Assembly (NCBI GenBank): GCA_004794785.1
Contig: SJOL01007090.1
Location: forward strand, 408,543 to 472,542
Reading direction: 5' to 3'
DNA from: Opisthorchis felineus
Lineage: Eukaryota > Platyhelminthes > Trematoda > Opisthorchiida > Opisthorchiidae
Length of the DNA: 64,000 nucleotides
The notes beneath the pieces were generated by a model. The model saw only the letters and a program-made list of their open reading frames with translations. It did not search any database and was not told the origin of the DNA. The position numbers and the translations under genes were made by a program. Of the stretch, positions 11,091 to 22,432 are shown piece by piece. Position 1 is the first letter of the stretch, and every line of letters begins with the position of its first letter.

Positions 11091-14000
11091 AATTCCAGTG
11101 AATAAATGTACTCTTTGGCATCTCGAGTAAAGAAAACTGTGAAGGAATAGAGTTTGGATTCTATTTTCAGCAGTGAAACTCTTGTCGATTCTCAGAATTT
11201 TTATCGGACAATAGGAATATTGTCGCAGCGCCCCACACAGTTCGTTACCAAAGTGCACAAAGATAACTCGAAGACACTGCTTCACTACTGAGAAATCGCT
11301 TTTCACATTTCCCAGAATATCTTTCCTGGAGTCTGCTGTGAGAGTGGAATCACACAAGGAAAGGCAAATCAAAATACCTTGCGGCTTTTATTGCGATAAA
11401 GTGCTTACGATATAGAAACCTTTAAAGTCAAAACAGCGTAGTGGAATAGGATGTTAAAATCCGAGGTTCTGGTTGGCTAGGGAAACCTTTATCAAACTTT
11501 TCTACAGTTTCTATAGTCTCCATATTGTACACCACATGACGCTCAGTCTTTTAAACAACATCCGAGCCGAGCAGTCTGATTAGGTTATAGTCCACACACT
11601 CAGTCACCGTACACATTAAGTCAACCGCTTTTCAGAATTTTGCAGTTTTGATGACGCAGTTTTCTTCTACTTGTGGCTGACATTAGAGGTAAGGTCTGGA
11701 GAAGAACCTGTCACCCATATGAAACAGTTCAAACAATTCGTTTACAACGATCATTCGAAATCTGCAGCCACAGTTGCATTTTTGAGCATATTTTAGACCT
11801 TCGAATTCGGGCCCTGTAGTGTAGTAAAAATCCACTGCCTGCGTTTTTTGCTTGTCACAGACTCAGTAGCTGCTTGAGGCTGTGTAGCATTGGCTTCGAT
11901 GGATGGATGTTCTCCACTGAAGCACTGCGATGAGGCTGAGTTGTACAGCACATGATTAGCTTATCGCATTGACGTCATCATCTCAAAAGTTCTACTACAA
12001 TTCACCGCTGACTACTGAACAGTCCAGAATATTTTGGTGTGCTGGTTACCCTCCATGCTCGGGTTTCTCTGTTGTATACAGGCCACGAAAGTGCGTTTAG
12101 GGAGCACTACACCGAAAGCAGTGATTCACGCTGAGTTTTGTGGACAGCAATGGGGAAGAGCCGGTTAGTCGAAGCCTAACAATCAAGGTAAAATTTCGCC
12201 CATACCTACAAAGAAATCAGTCAAAATGGCAAGCTTCGTACACTACACTGCCCCTCTGTTGGATTAACATTGTCCCTGGTGTTCCACAGCTCGTTTAAAC
12301 TGATCGGTGCTAGGGGTGTTTTGATGTGGGAGGCTGGTAGGTGTGTGCGGGCCCTATATAAAGCGCGTTAGCTGCATAGCTCGTATGGAGCTATGGAGCT
12401 ATGGAGAGAAGCTGCATATAGGCGGCAACCTTCCTGGATTGGTAGTCAGATACTTGGTCTGCGCACCGTGCAAGCATTGTGAGAAAATGCTGCTCCAGAA
12501 ATATGGGTTCATGTCAAGTCCTGTGGACAGAGAGAGGGTAAACCTCATAAGTGCACGCCCGGTAAACAGGGTCGCACATACTCCTAATACGCAGGAATTG
12601 ACCGAAATAGTATGCGCTGCTCACCAGTGTGCGCAGTCCTGCCGTTCTTCCGCCCTGGCTAACCCATCACTTAACATAGCTCACATTTGTGATGAAACCC
12701 GATCCGCAATGCCGAGCTCACAAGTCTTTGGTATAAAGAATCAGGCTGCACTACTAACAAAATACCTACGCAAGCCATAACATAGGGTTTGTTGGAGTGA
12801 AAAGGGTTGCAACGTAGGACAGAGATAGCTGTGTAGGATCGACAAATTAATGAACTCTGCGGAACCAAGAAGGCACTAAGCACAAAGTTCATTGCGGCCA
12901 AAAGCCTGCCTTTTTGGTAAGTGGAAAAATTCATTGGGAAAGAAGTCACAGGGTATAAGTCACAAACAAAATATAAAAAAATTCCTGCAATTCCAGTTCA
13001 ACAACAAGATCGTTTGCGGAGGAAGCATATTGCAAGTGACGAGGCCATCAGTTTTCTCCCAAAGTATGCACCATTCCTAGTGATCACTAGCTTCACAATC
13101 GTGCAATTTAACTGCTAGGTTTTTAGCGGAATTTGTTTATCGCTGCAGTATATTTCACACAACCCCATCTATCCAGACAGAGTTTCAGTCCACGTTACTG
13201 GAGGCGCTATATAGCTGCTTCATGCTCAATAAGGTTTGTTCGGAAAGTTATCATCAGTTTGATAGTTAAAAAAATCGCCAGTGCGCGCAACACAGAGCTC
13301 ACATGACATCACCCTGCATGCTCAGGCATTGCGAAACGTTCATAGCACCACTTCATTGATCGACTTGGCAAAAGCAATCAATCCATATTTGATATGCGCG
13401 ATGTGTAATTTATGACTACAGAGCTGTTGGAATAATCACCAGATGCCTTGCAACGAAATTCGCTGGATCGGTCTCGTGTTAATAATCCTGGCTACTGATA
13501 GAAGGAGACAGTCTGTGCGGGACGGTATCATCCCGGGCATCCTTATCAACTGCAGTAACTGTAGTAAGTAACGGATAGACGAAAATATAGATCGATATTA
13601 GAAGTTAAAGATGCAAAGGCTGACTGAAGGACACTCAATGCACAACCGAGTGTAGACCAGGCGTGGACCTGGAGTTCGACTTAGGTCTTTTTATGAACAA
13701 AGTTTTGGTCAAAATCGTTACCAATGTGATGTACGTGATCAGGATGTCTTCCGACCCGAAAGTATATGTCTAGAGCAAGTAACTATGCTTTCGCTGAAGA
13801 CGTTCGGTTATAACTCCATGTTTTTATCTATTATTACAGGTACACTGTTTCAAATATCTTAAAGAAGATAACCCATGGGACTTACTTTCGGACAGGAAAA
13901 GGTCCCTCTTCTGCTTATCTATCGATTTTCGTATTTCTTTTCGATGTGTGTTCATGTCTGGCCTAATGTGGTGAGCTCCAAACTCCATTCATACGGCGGT

Positions 14001-15090
14001 TTGCTACTGGTTATGGAATTGATTCTTGTTGGAGCAGAGGTTCTCATTTTAAGGCTACTAGATAACAACAACACCTACCGTTCATGTTACCGGAACAAAT
14101 GCTCAAACAATCAAATTCAACCTGAGAAGAGGTGGCTCGCATCGGGCCCGAAACCCAGATGTGCCAACCCTGTTATTCTGATGCAAACTGGCCTCGTTGG
14201 GCAACAGGGTGGAAAATGCATCTTTGGGGTCTGAGAAGTAGCGCAGAAAATCTGTCGACTCTCCAGGTCGCCCCACTGCAACTGATGCAGTTTAACAAAC
14301 TTCAAACTCAGTGTTACTGCATGACCTTGAGGCGTATGCTTTTTTGATGCCACGCTGCTTGGGAGCTTCCCGCGTATTTCTTTCGAATTTCTAAACTGCC
14401 TTATGGAAAACTTCATTCGAGAACTTGTCCCTGAGGACGCTTTCCCTGTATTGCCTCCCCTATCAAAGTGTCGAAATTTCGCTAAAAGTTTCGAAACCTG
14501 CCTTTACGTCACTGGTCCCACTTAATGGGCAGTTTTGTTTGATCAGCACAGCCTAATTGCTACCGTAGCCGCGTTACATACATAGCATCACTGTTTGTAC
14601 CCAGTCGCCCAGAACCGACCCAGTGCCGCTTTCCACTGAACGCATTGTAGGTGTCCGTAATCGGGCTGACTGTGTGTGTTCAGGGTTTTCAATGAAGCCC
14701 AAAGTTTGGCTGCTCAGACCGCTGCTTTCGTATGGAAGAGATGATGGCTGCTGCAGTTGTCACCTCACACCTATCTCTTTTCACGCAAAACATTCCTCGA
14801 TAGAGGCCTTAGACCACAGATGGCCAATCAGAAATGTTTTCAAATTACACAAATTCGAAAATATACTCTTTGCTCATTGCATATGTTTTTCACCCGATCC
14901 GGGATTCACTGGCCCGTTGATCGACAAATTTTCAGTAGGTGTGCACAACTCAATGTGGTTTTCGACTTTCCGAACATACTACGTACATAAGGTGTACAAC
15001 ACAATTCCAACGTAAATCAGCATATTCGGCTACCAAGCATGTATGAGTAGGGGAAGAATAAATCCACAAGATGAATGAGAAATCGTCACT
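11091..15090. other. No assigned gene; several longer unassigned ORFs
   Basis: Longer frames occur at 12343-12780 (+, 145 codons), 13875-14234 (+, 119), 14117-14416 (-, 99) and 14623-15015 (+, 130). None has a domain I recognise. The stretch 14117-14700 keeps protein-like translations in more than one frame, which would fit a broken retroelement, but I cannot name it. A TATATAA at about 12354 precedes the first ORF, but nothing else supports a promoter. Confidence 0.3.
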
Positions 15091-15350
15091 GGAGGAGCCG
15101 GTCAACACGTGCTGCCAATTGATGTGGATTCCGTGAGTGAAAGATGGGTGACGCTATATCCTGTCTAAGCGAGAGTTAATCGGCTGCTCGTGGTCGAACG
15201 GATAAGTGTTCAAACTGCTAGCTGGGAGGTCGCAGGTGCTGGTGATTCCTAGTAAGGACGAAATGACTGTACAGCACTCCTTAGCTTTTCAACATAGATT
15301 GACCTCACTTGTAAGACGAAATTTCTACTGAAAATTCACGAATCTCCACC
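15091..15350 (+). repeat. tRNA-derived SINE with embedded hammerhead, copy 2
   Basis: Shares with 4195-4490 the leader (GTCAACACGTG, GTGGATTCCGTGAGTG, TATATCCTGTCTAAG), an A-box-like TGGTCGAACGGATAAGTG (15191-15208) and the tail after the ribozyme (AGCTTTTCAACATAGATTGA). The DNA between the A and B boxes is shortened and no good B box remains. The ribozyme block is CTGGTGA (15239-15245), TTCCTAGTAAGGAC, GAAA, TGACTGTA, CAGCAC. The invariant A of CTGATGA is G and inner stem I is broken, so this copy should be inactive. Confidence 0.65.
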
Positions 15351-16339
15351 CACTACAAATCATATTTGCTTGGATTAGCCATAAAGGAAGAACATGGGTC
15401 GATGGGTCCACCTACAAGATAGAAATGTTGTTGATTGGATCTACAAAGGCGAGTCAATTCATCACAGGTCCAACTCTGAAAGTTTTCTCCTTTCTTTCGT
15501 GGTAAGCCTTTTCCACTAGTTTTATCTTATTCATCGCCTCTTCACATGCGATCCCAGGATTTCAACCATTCACAGGTTTGCCGTTTACTTTTCCGTATTC
15601 GGGCAGAATTCCGACTTTTAATTTCTTGGCTGGGAACTTGAATATAGGGGTGAGCAGCATGACCGAGTATGTTGTGATGGATATTAGCCAGGAGGCTGTC
15701 ACAGATGTAATACGAGATGATAGCAGAGCTTCGTTCTGGTCACCGCCCGGGATAGTCAAAAGTTTCTATTCCTGAACCTTCACGCCAGTAGTGACTTCAG
15801 TAGTAACGAGCACTGATGTTCCAACCACAGGTTGCACGTGATGTTACAATCGCAGTGAATTTCAGGAACCAGGCGAAAAGCATATCCATTCCGTTTCTGA
15901 GATGAGGTTTCCTGTCGCATGTTCTTCGGGGCACCGAAAAGCGCTGAACAGTGGATTCTCAATCAACTAGAAAATACTTTGAACCGATCAAGAAACGATT
16001 GTTTTCCAAACGTTTAGTAAATTCGTCGACTGATCATCAAACCTGTCTGGAACTGAACGGTAGACTTTTTAGCGATCATAGGTGGAACGAAAGAAGGGAG
16101 AGATCGGTGTCTTCCGTCACTGTCATACTTGTTATCAGGTCGTAGCCGTTCAGTTAACCCTTTATAGATATAATGCGCCAAGGCGGTCGCTCATGGAAAA
16201 TATAAGCGGAGCCCCCTGTACGCCGAATATCAGTAAATATTTGTTTCTCTGTGTATCGTTTTGTATATGTGACCCGTTCTGTTCCGTGCCTGAAATCCGC
16301 AACTGTCATTTGTATGCCGTTAACCAACGAATACTACAG
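15351..16339. other. No recognisable feature
   Basis: Frames of about 60-100 codons on both strands with no motif. Nothing supported. Confidence 0.35.
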
Positions 16340-16600
16340 ACCATTCGTAATGCACTACTCATTAGGTTGCTGAAAATTCTCTGACAGCCCACGACCGGTT
16401 TCGCCCTTCTTGGGGCTCACCAGGTGGGCGCAGTCCCCGAGTTTCCGTCAACCATTTGTTTTACTTGAACCCAAAGTGCACGAAATTAGTGAACTACATT
16501 CAGTTGCCTGGAAACATCACAAACAAGAGATTCAGCTGGGTTCCAGGTGAGTCTCTCGCAAAACCAAATTTGTTTGCAAATGAGTGTACTTCGCTAACTA
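16340..16600 (-). repeat. Hammerhead repeat with inverted A module
   Basis: The ribozyme unit lies on the minus strand (16360-16454) with an almost perfect consensus: GCCC-CAAGAA-GGGC, GAAACCGGTC, GTGGGC. One exception is fatal: CTGATGA reads CTGGTGA (16423-16417). About 45 bp of module A follows in the same orientation, then at about 16510 the sequence switches and module A runs on the plus strand (16515-16600). The result is a fold-back arrangement. Confidence 0.78.
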
Positions 16601-18044
16601 CAGACCATATTTTTTACGATATTCTGAACTGAAGTCCTTCCAGGTTAGGAAGTAATCTCTCTCCCGAACTCAACTGTTTTTATCCATAAATCCGTGAAGC
16701 TTATCATCTGCATCCCATCGACAGGCGCAACAGTTTGGACGACGGCTACCTCGACAGACATTTGACAGGGCCGAGAACGTAAGTCATTTGTACGTGCACA
16801 ATTACGTGCCCTATCTAACCGAACAATGACGTGGAATCGAGTAGTTGTTACTGCAAATCCACGGCGTTTGCCGCATAGAACGCACGTAACAGGCGGAACC
16901 AAGAGCAAAAAGTTTGGGACGACACAACAAAACGACACCGTCGTCAACTTTGGCCGAGACCGATTTGGAAAGAAAGTAGTCCAGATATCACTGCATGCAT
17001 CCACAAGAAATTCCAGTACGTTTCTCCCCTGTTTGTTTCACCAACACTGACAGAATCTTGCGTGCATATAACCCGTTGTTCAGTCTTGGCAATGGTTTGT
17101 GAACTACTTATCCCACTATGTATAACTGCTCTCATATTTGAGAAGATGAATAGGACTAGCCGTCCTAAACTGCACAAGCGGAACCTTCTTAATCCCTGGA
17201 CGATTTCCAAAACCCGTCAGTATTCTCCCAATTTTGGGTCGATTTTGACTTGAAGCCGATGAAAATATCAACCTGTACTCTGAAGCCGTGTAATTAACAC
17301 CGAGTCCACATTTAACCTCGTGAAAACGACTAGGATAGCAGTTTAACTGTTTGAAGTGAAACCGCCGAAAATGCACAAGAGATTCAATAAAATAGCTCAA
17401 ATAATTAGGCTTTGAACTGTTTAGAAACCATAAGTGAGTCATGGTAACTCAGATCATGCAGAATTGGCATGCAGTCCCTGAAACTTGCGATTTTCTTGTA
17501 ACTCCCTATAGACAACTCAGCTCATGGATTTCAAAGGACAAGTGATGGACAGCAAAACAGTGGGCTCTCTACGGAAGTGCGGACTGGTCAATCCAAATAT
17601 AGGAAATCCCATAGAACTCTGGCGTCGAATGATTGTTGTCGGTTCTTCTGAGGAATGAACACTCCCTCTGGGTTTCTTTCTGGGGACAACCATAATTCTG
17701 GTCCGCATCAATCTAACACACCATCACGTGACCTTCTGTGAGCCGCATTAAGCTGTCAGGATCATGGTGACACGGTCAGTACGTCGCTATCAAGTCTATA
17801 GGTGTTCCGATGACTTGAAGTTTTGTCATCAGACCGGTCGGGCGTGCCCGCGCTCAGGCATGATCCCCATCGGGCGGAGCCATCCGTCCGGATAACCAAC
17901 ATTTCCGACTGATACAGGTCGCGATAAATCTCCCGTCGGCTGGTAGTAGAAAAGAAAGGAACAAGTATAACAGTCCTATTGGTTGAGATCTGAACGCATA
18001 GCTGTCTATTCTCTGAATAGTGTTTCCCTCCCCCAGATAAGACT
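16601..18044. other. No supported gene
   Basis: Overlapping frames on both strands between 16645 and 17711 (up to 119 codons, minus) show no recognisable domain. No splice-bounded exon is convincing. Confidence 0.3.
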
Positions 18045-18064
18045 AGGTGCCTGACTAGGCACCT
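18045..18064. repeat. Perfect short inverted repeat
   Basis: AGGTGCCT and AGGCACCT are separated by GACT, giving an 8-bp perfect hairpin with a 4-nt loop. No T-run or gene context gives it a role. It may be chance. Confidence 0.6.
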
Positions 18065-18595
18065 GTGTGCACAGAAGCTGTTTCGTAAGGAACAGCGTTT
18101 GTGTAGATTAGGGTCCCAGTTATCTCAAACACTTTTATCAGTGGTCCCTACAACCCGCAGAAGGTACACCTTTATTTACCGGGTACGTTGAAAGTGCACG
18201 GAATACAGTTCTACCGTGTGATGGAATCCTTTCGAATGGCTCTGGATTGCGTGACAAGCCGGAATTGAATTGGCTGGCCACCCAGATTATCAAGGAAAGT
18301 GATCCAAGTCCTTGAACATCGGACCAAATGTATCACGAGCCGAACTTTTCACTCCATATTCAGTTTAAGAACAGTATAAACGCGGGATGCACCCGAACTT
18401 CATGCTAACCTCACCACATGTATTCAGTTTGGCGTTCAAACACGAAATAAGATCGATGTAAATTCAGGACTTCTCCTACTGGTGAGTCCAAACAGGGTGA
18501 AACCAGTGGTGGGTGATCTGCAATTCTTCACTCACCTCACGATTAACGTATGCTATCAAATGTCATTGTATTTCGGTTTTAAGCCAATGCTGAAA

Positions 18596-18599
<4 letters not shown>

Positions 18600-18640
<41 letters not shown>
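18600..18640. repeat. (TA)n microsatellite
   Basis: An uninterrupted run of about 20 TA units. Short ORFs across it on both strands are artefacts of the repeat (alternating Y and I). Confidence 0.95.
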
Positions 18641-18642
<2 letters not shown>

Positions 18643-20254
18643 ATGGATTTTGTGCAGCTGGCTTTAATTGTAGTTCACATTGAAAAAGTAGCTTTGAAGC
18701 TATGGTGTAGTGATGGCAAGTGCGAACAAGCTGTCCTATATACTGATCCACGAGCGCGTAACTACAGGCAATGGAATTTGTTTGGTTAATTCCTGAATGT
18801 CCAATGTGCAATTATTCATAACTTCACTTTGGGATTAGCACACTCGTCATTAATTGTGAGTGCAAATCACCAGTTCTTGAAACACTCAGTAAATCTATCG
18901 TTGAAATGCATAGACCACCCGTCACGAAGACACTTCACAATGTGCTGCAGAGTTTGACCTTTGGCTGTTCCAGCTCGAGTCGCGTCTGCTGTCACAGAAA
19001 GCTGATGCAAAGGTGTGTGAATTACATGTAGAAGGTCTGAGTTTGTGGTGAAAGGGGACTCATCGAAGTCTTCAGTTGGTATGAATTTGGCTATCAAACT
19101 TATAACAATTACTATAATAATGATAGTAACAATAAATCTCTTTTAAAAAGTAGTTCAAGAACGCACGTCAGTGGTTGTTTTACAGTGTCCGAATCGGCCC
19201 ACGCAGCTGTCTAACATTTTACTAGGCGATTCTTCTCCGCATACATCCCGCCTCAAGCAATTGGTTCACTTGCAGATTCATTTTCCGGATGGTATCTGGT
19301 CACGTCACGCAAACCCAACACGACCACCTTCGCCATGCTGGGACTGTGGTTGTGTAAGTTGTTGTGTAAGTACGCCCGTTTACAACCATGTGTGTCGGGC
19401 TGGTGGCCTAAGCCGTCCTTCCAGTCCAGTTTCGCATCAGTCGAAGAAGCAAATTCCATCTCTCAGCCACCGACGCTTCACTTTCGCCCAAATCACACAA
19501 CCGCTGGAAGTACATAACGGCTAGATTCAAGTACTATGACGTCATATGGCATCTTATGGCATCATTGAATAGAACTGTCTTGTCAAATTCAACTTGGGTA
19601 ATGGTTAATATAATCTAGCTCTTCGTGTTGCTCGGAATGCTAGTGGACACCAACTACCGCTTATTTGAGGGAATCACATGTGAGTTCTCATTTTCCCCTA
19701 CATCTCCACAGATGCCGTGTCCTTAAATTACGAACACTGTTGGAGGAAAATGGTGTGTAATAAATGCAATGGTACAGGGAGTTGGGTAGGAACTCACTCA
19801 CTGAACGGAAAGTAGCTTCGGATGGATGACAACATTACAATGATTGGCTGACTGACGTTACACATTGTCCAGCGGGCAGTCGTGAGTGACATTCCACACA
19901 TGCGATATCAAAAGAAGACGGACACACGTCAGTTGTACGCCTGTGACCAAGTCGCCGTTGCTCTATTATACAGCACCAGGTTACTCGTTACATAGTAAAT
20001 CTGCACCTTAATTTGCTGGGTACTGCTGGAGTGAAAAACTGGATTTGTGAGGTGTGCCCTTAAACCCTGACCATAATGCGATATGTCGTAACGGTTTTCC
20101 ACCGTTCACTACTGACTTTGATGAAGGTAACATATCGACGCAGAATGTTAGCCCCCTGTGTTCATCCGCAACGTAAACCACTTCCACCATTCTTCAGGCA
20201 CTGGGTCCAATATCCGCAGATGTTTCAGGAAGCCTTGATGCGCAACCTACTTGT
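18641..20254. other. No supported gene
   Basis: A frame of 117 codons at 19171-19524 (+) overlaps an opposite-strand frame of 68 codons. Neither shows a motif or clean splice sites. The rest is featureless. Confidence 0.3.
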
Positions 20255-20440
20255 ATCTTATAGGCGTAATACACTACTCATAAGGTTGCTGAAAACTCTT
20301 CCACAGCGCACAACCGGTTGCGCCCTTCTTAGGGCTCATCAGGTAGGCGCAATCCCCGAGTTTCCGTCAACCATATGTTCTACTTGAACCCAAATTGCAC
20401 GAAATTAGCGAAATACCCTCAGTTGAAGACCAATTTGTAT
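20255..20440 (-). repeat. Hammerhead repeat copy, mutated core
   Basis: Minus strand: part of A (AATTTGGGTTCAAGTAG), then the ribozyme unit at 20279-20375 and the start of B. CTGATGA and stem II GCCC-TAAGAA-GGGC are intact, but GAAA reads GCAA, the cleavage dinucleotide is TT, and inner stem I has a C-C mismatch. Predicted inactive. The plus-strand frame 20076-20387 runs antisense through it and is not a gene. Confidence 0.78.
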
Positions 20441-21140
20441 CTTATACCAAATAACAGTATTTGTCCCTCCAAAAGACCAATAGCCCACCCACTGATCTCG
20501 AATTCGGGAGCAAGATCCGATAGTTTAGAACATATAAACATCATCCATCCAGCGAATTCGTCTGTTTGAGGCACCCCAAAACACCACCACTTTTGTATCA
20601 ATAAAACTGCTTTCTTTTCGGTGTTAACTGTGCACCGATTGTAGCCCAGTGGGTCGTGGGCAATATGCCTTTGGTTTTGCCCCTTGTTGTGACATAGATA
20701 ACCTAATTGTAGTGAACGCCTTGCTAGAAGATCACTTAGTGTACTCCATGTAAATCTTCAGTCGAATCGAGAATTTTGGTTGCAGACTTCTTCTGCAAAA
20801 ATGTCCTCCTCTGATGTACGGTCCCCGTTATTTGGGATCTACCTGTGAAAGCAGAGGGCAAAGTCCGGGAAGATAAAGATTATAACGAAAATGCCAGTTA
20901 CCTAATCAGTCACAGTTGCAATATTTCTTCGACTTGGTGAATTATTAGAATGATTGTATTCACCATTCACAGAGCACCGATTCACTCGATTAGTTCGCTG
21001 TCGAAACACACCAAGCGGAGCTGGTCACAAGTGAGCCAAGTAGTTCTTCTTTATATTAATTAGACTTACTGTTGACCGAGCACAATCCCCGACAATCATT
21101 GCAACCGCTGCCTCAAAATATGAAGTCGATGCGGTACTGT

Positions 21141-21239
21141 ACCATACTATACCATACTATACTATACTATGCTATACTATACTATACTATACTATACTAT
21201 ACTATACTATACTATACTATACTATACTTACTATACCAT
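21141..21239. repeat. (ACTAT)n pentanucleotide microsatellite
   Basis: About 20 units of ACTAT, with ACCAT variants at the ends and one GCTAT. It lies between two otherwise featureless stretches. Confidence 0.95.
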
Positions 21240-21486
21240 ATTACATAAATCTCCAAGAGGCTCGTGCTCCCAGTCACCTCAGACTCTAGGCCACTAAGCT
21301 TGTGGGATACGATTTAAGTATAAACTATTAACCCACCTCATTTCTGGCCATGCTGGCGACTTTTCACATCTAATATCTCAACGATATCCATCTTTGTAGG
21401 ACTGTTTGTGCAGTTTGAACTTCCGGAACTTCTGGCGACAGAAAATTTGGATTGATTTACAACTCAAATGTTTGCTCATTTTTCAG

Positions 21487-21546
21487 CTTCTCAAGGGATT
21501 CGAGTTTTCTGTGGCTGACTTCACCATTCGCAATCTAACGGTCAAG
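21487..21546 (+). CDS. Candidate short internal exon, unknown gene
   Basis: A pyrimidine-rich acceptor (TGCTCATTTTTCAG) precedes a 60-nt open stretch that ends AAG followed by GTGAAT, a plausible donor. It translates in phase 0 to LLKGFEFSVADFTIRNLTVK, which reads like ordinary protein. I do not recognise the family and cannot link it to other exons. A chance ORF between splice-like sites is quite possible. Confidence 0.25.
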
Positions 21547-22202
21547 GTGAATGTCTCGTTGCTACCTCCAAACACTTGCTTATGGGGTAGCTGATACCCC
21601 AGGAAAAAGTGCACATCCTTTTGCGGTCATATCAAGCAACATCCCGTAAATGCTACCGATCTGACTGTTTTTAGCAGAGACATTACTGGAAAGACGCAGG
21701 CATTTGCTTCTAGGCATAAAGTTGCCCACGAAGTACAATTCTAGGGGAAACCACCACACGAGGATAGAAGTTAGTCGACGCCATAAGGTAACATTGCTTT
21801 ACTTCACTTCCAGCACCAATGTTTATATAAAGAATTTTCGAGCAAGTCGGAAGGAATGGATGTCCGCAATAGCTGTAAGAAGCTTTTTTGCATAAGGTTA
21901 GAGTTTAGAAATTCAGCTTGACCTACCATGCCAATCGCATGCGTATCCGATACATAGAGCTCCTTAACAGCACGATCTCACACTGCTAAACCCACCTATG
22001 AGCAGACCTTCTCTACCAACCCCAGCGTCACTCCAGACGCAACGTTGTTTGCGCTCCAGGTCATCTATCGAATGACTTACAAGCAACTCTTGATTTAAAT
22101 CATACGATGTGCAGCTAATTTTTTTACCTATTTCGAGGAGAAAAGATGTGCGGTGCGTGTCAGGCCAATCTGTCCACGCTGTTTTCTAACACTTTATTGG
22201 TG

Positions 22203-22432
22203 GGCATATTCAGTTAAAGAATCCTGTAAACTAGAGATCCGGTTGGGTTTATTTGGGTCTCTCGTCAATCCAAACCTAAGTCGCTAATGAGCATGTTGTT
22301 CAGGTGTTCAAGTGGAAAACAGAGTTGATGGAAATGGGGATGACATCTACCTGAATGGATCCAAGGAGGGCGAAAGCGGTCATGGACTATCGAAGTGCTT
22401 TCAACTACCTCATAAGTAGTGTTATGTCAATA
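22203..22432 (+). repeat. Hammerhead repeat copy, degenerate
   Basis: The end of B (GCATATTCAGTTAAAGAA), module A (AGAGATCCGGTTGGG, TCTCTCGTCAATCCAAACC), then the ribozyme unit at 22321-22415. CTGATGA has become CTGAATGGA, GCGAAAGCGGTC survives, and the pairing arms have drifted. This is one of the more diverged copies. Confidence 0.7.

Noticed and set aside
12343..12780. TATATAA followed by a 145-codon ORF as a possible gene
   Set aside because: No recognised domain, and one TATA-like string is not evidence of a promoter.
17820..17850. ACCGGTCTGATGA on the minus strand
   Set aside because: The hammerhead pieces are in the wrong order and there is no stem II or GAAA.
18482..18811. ORFs with alternating Tyr-Ile
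   Set aside because: They are translations of the (TA)n microsatellite.
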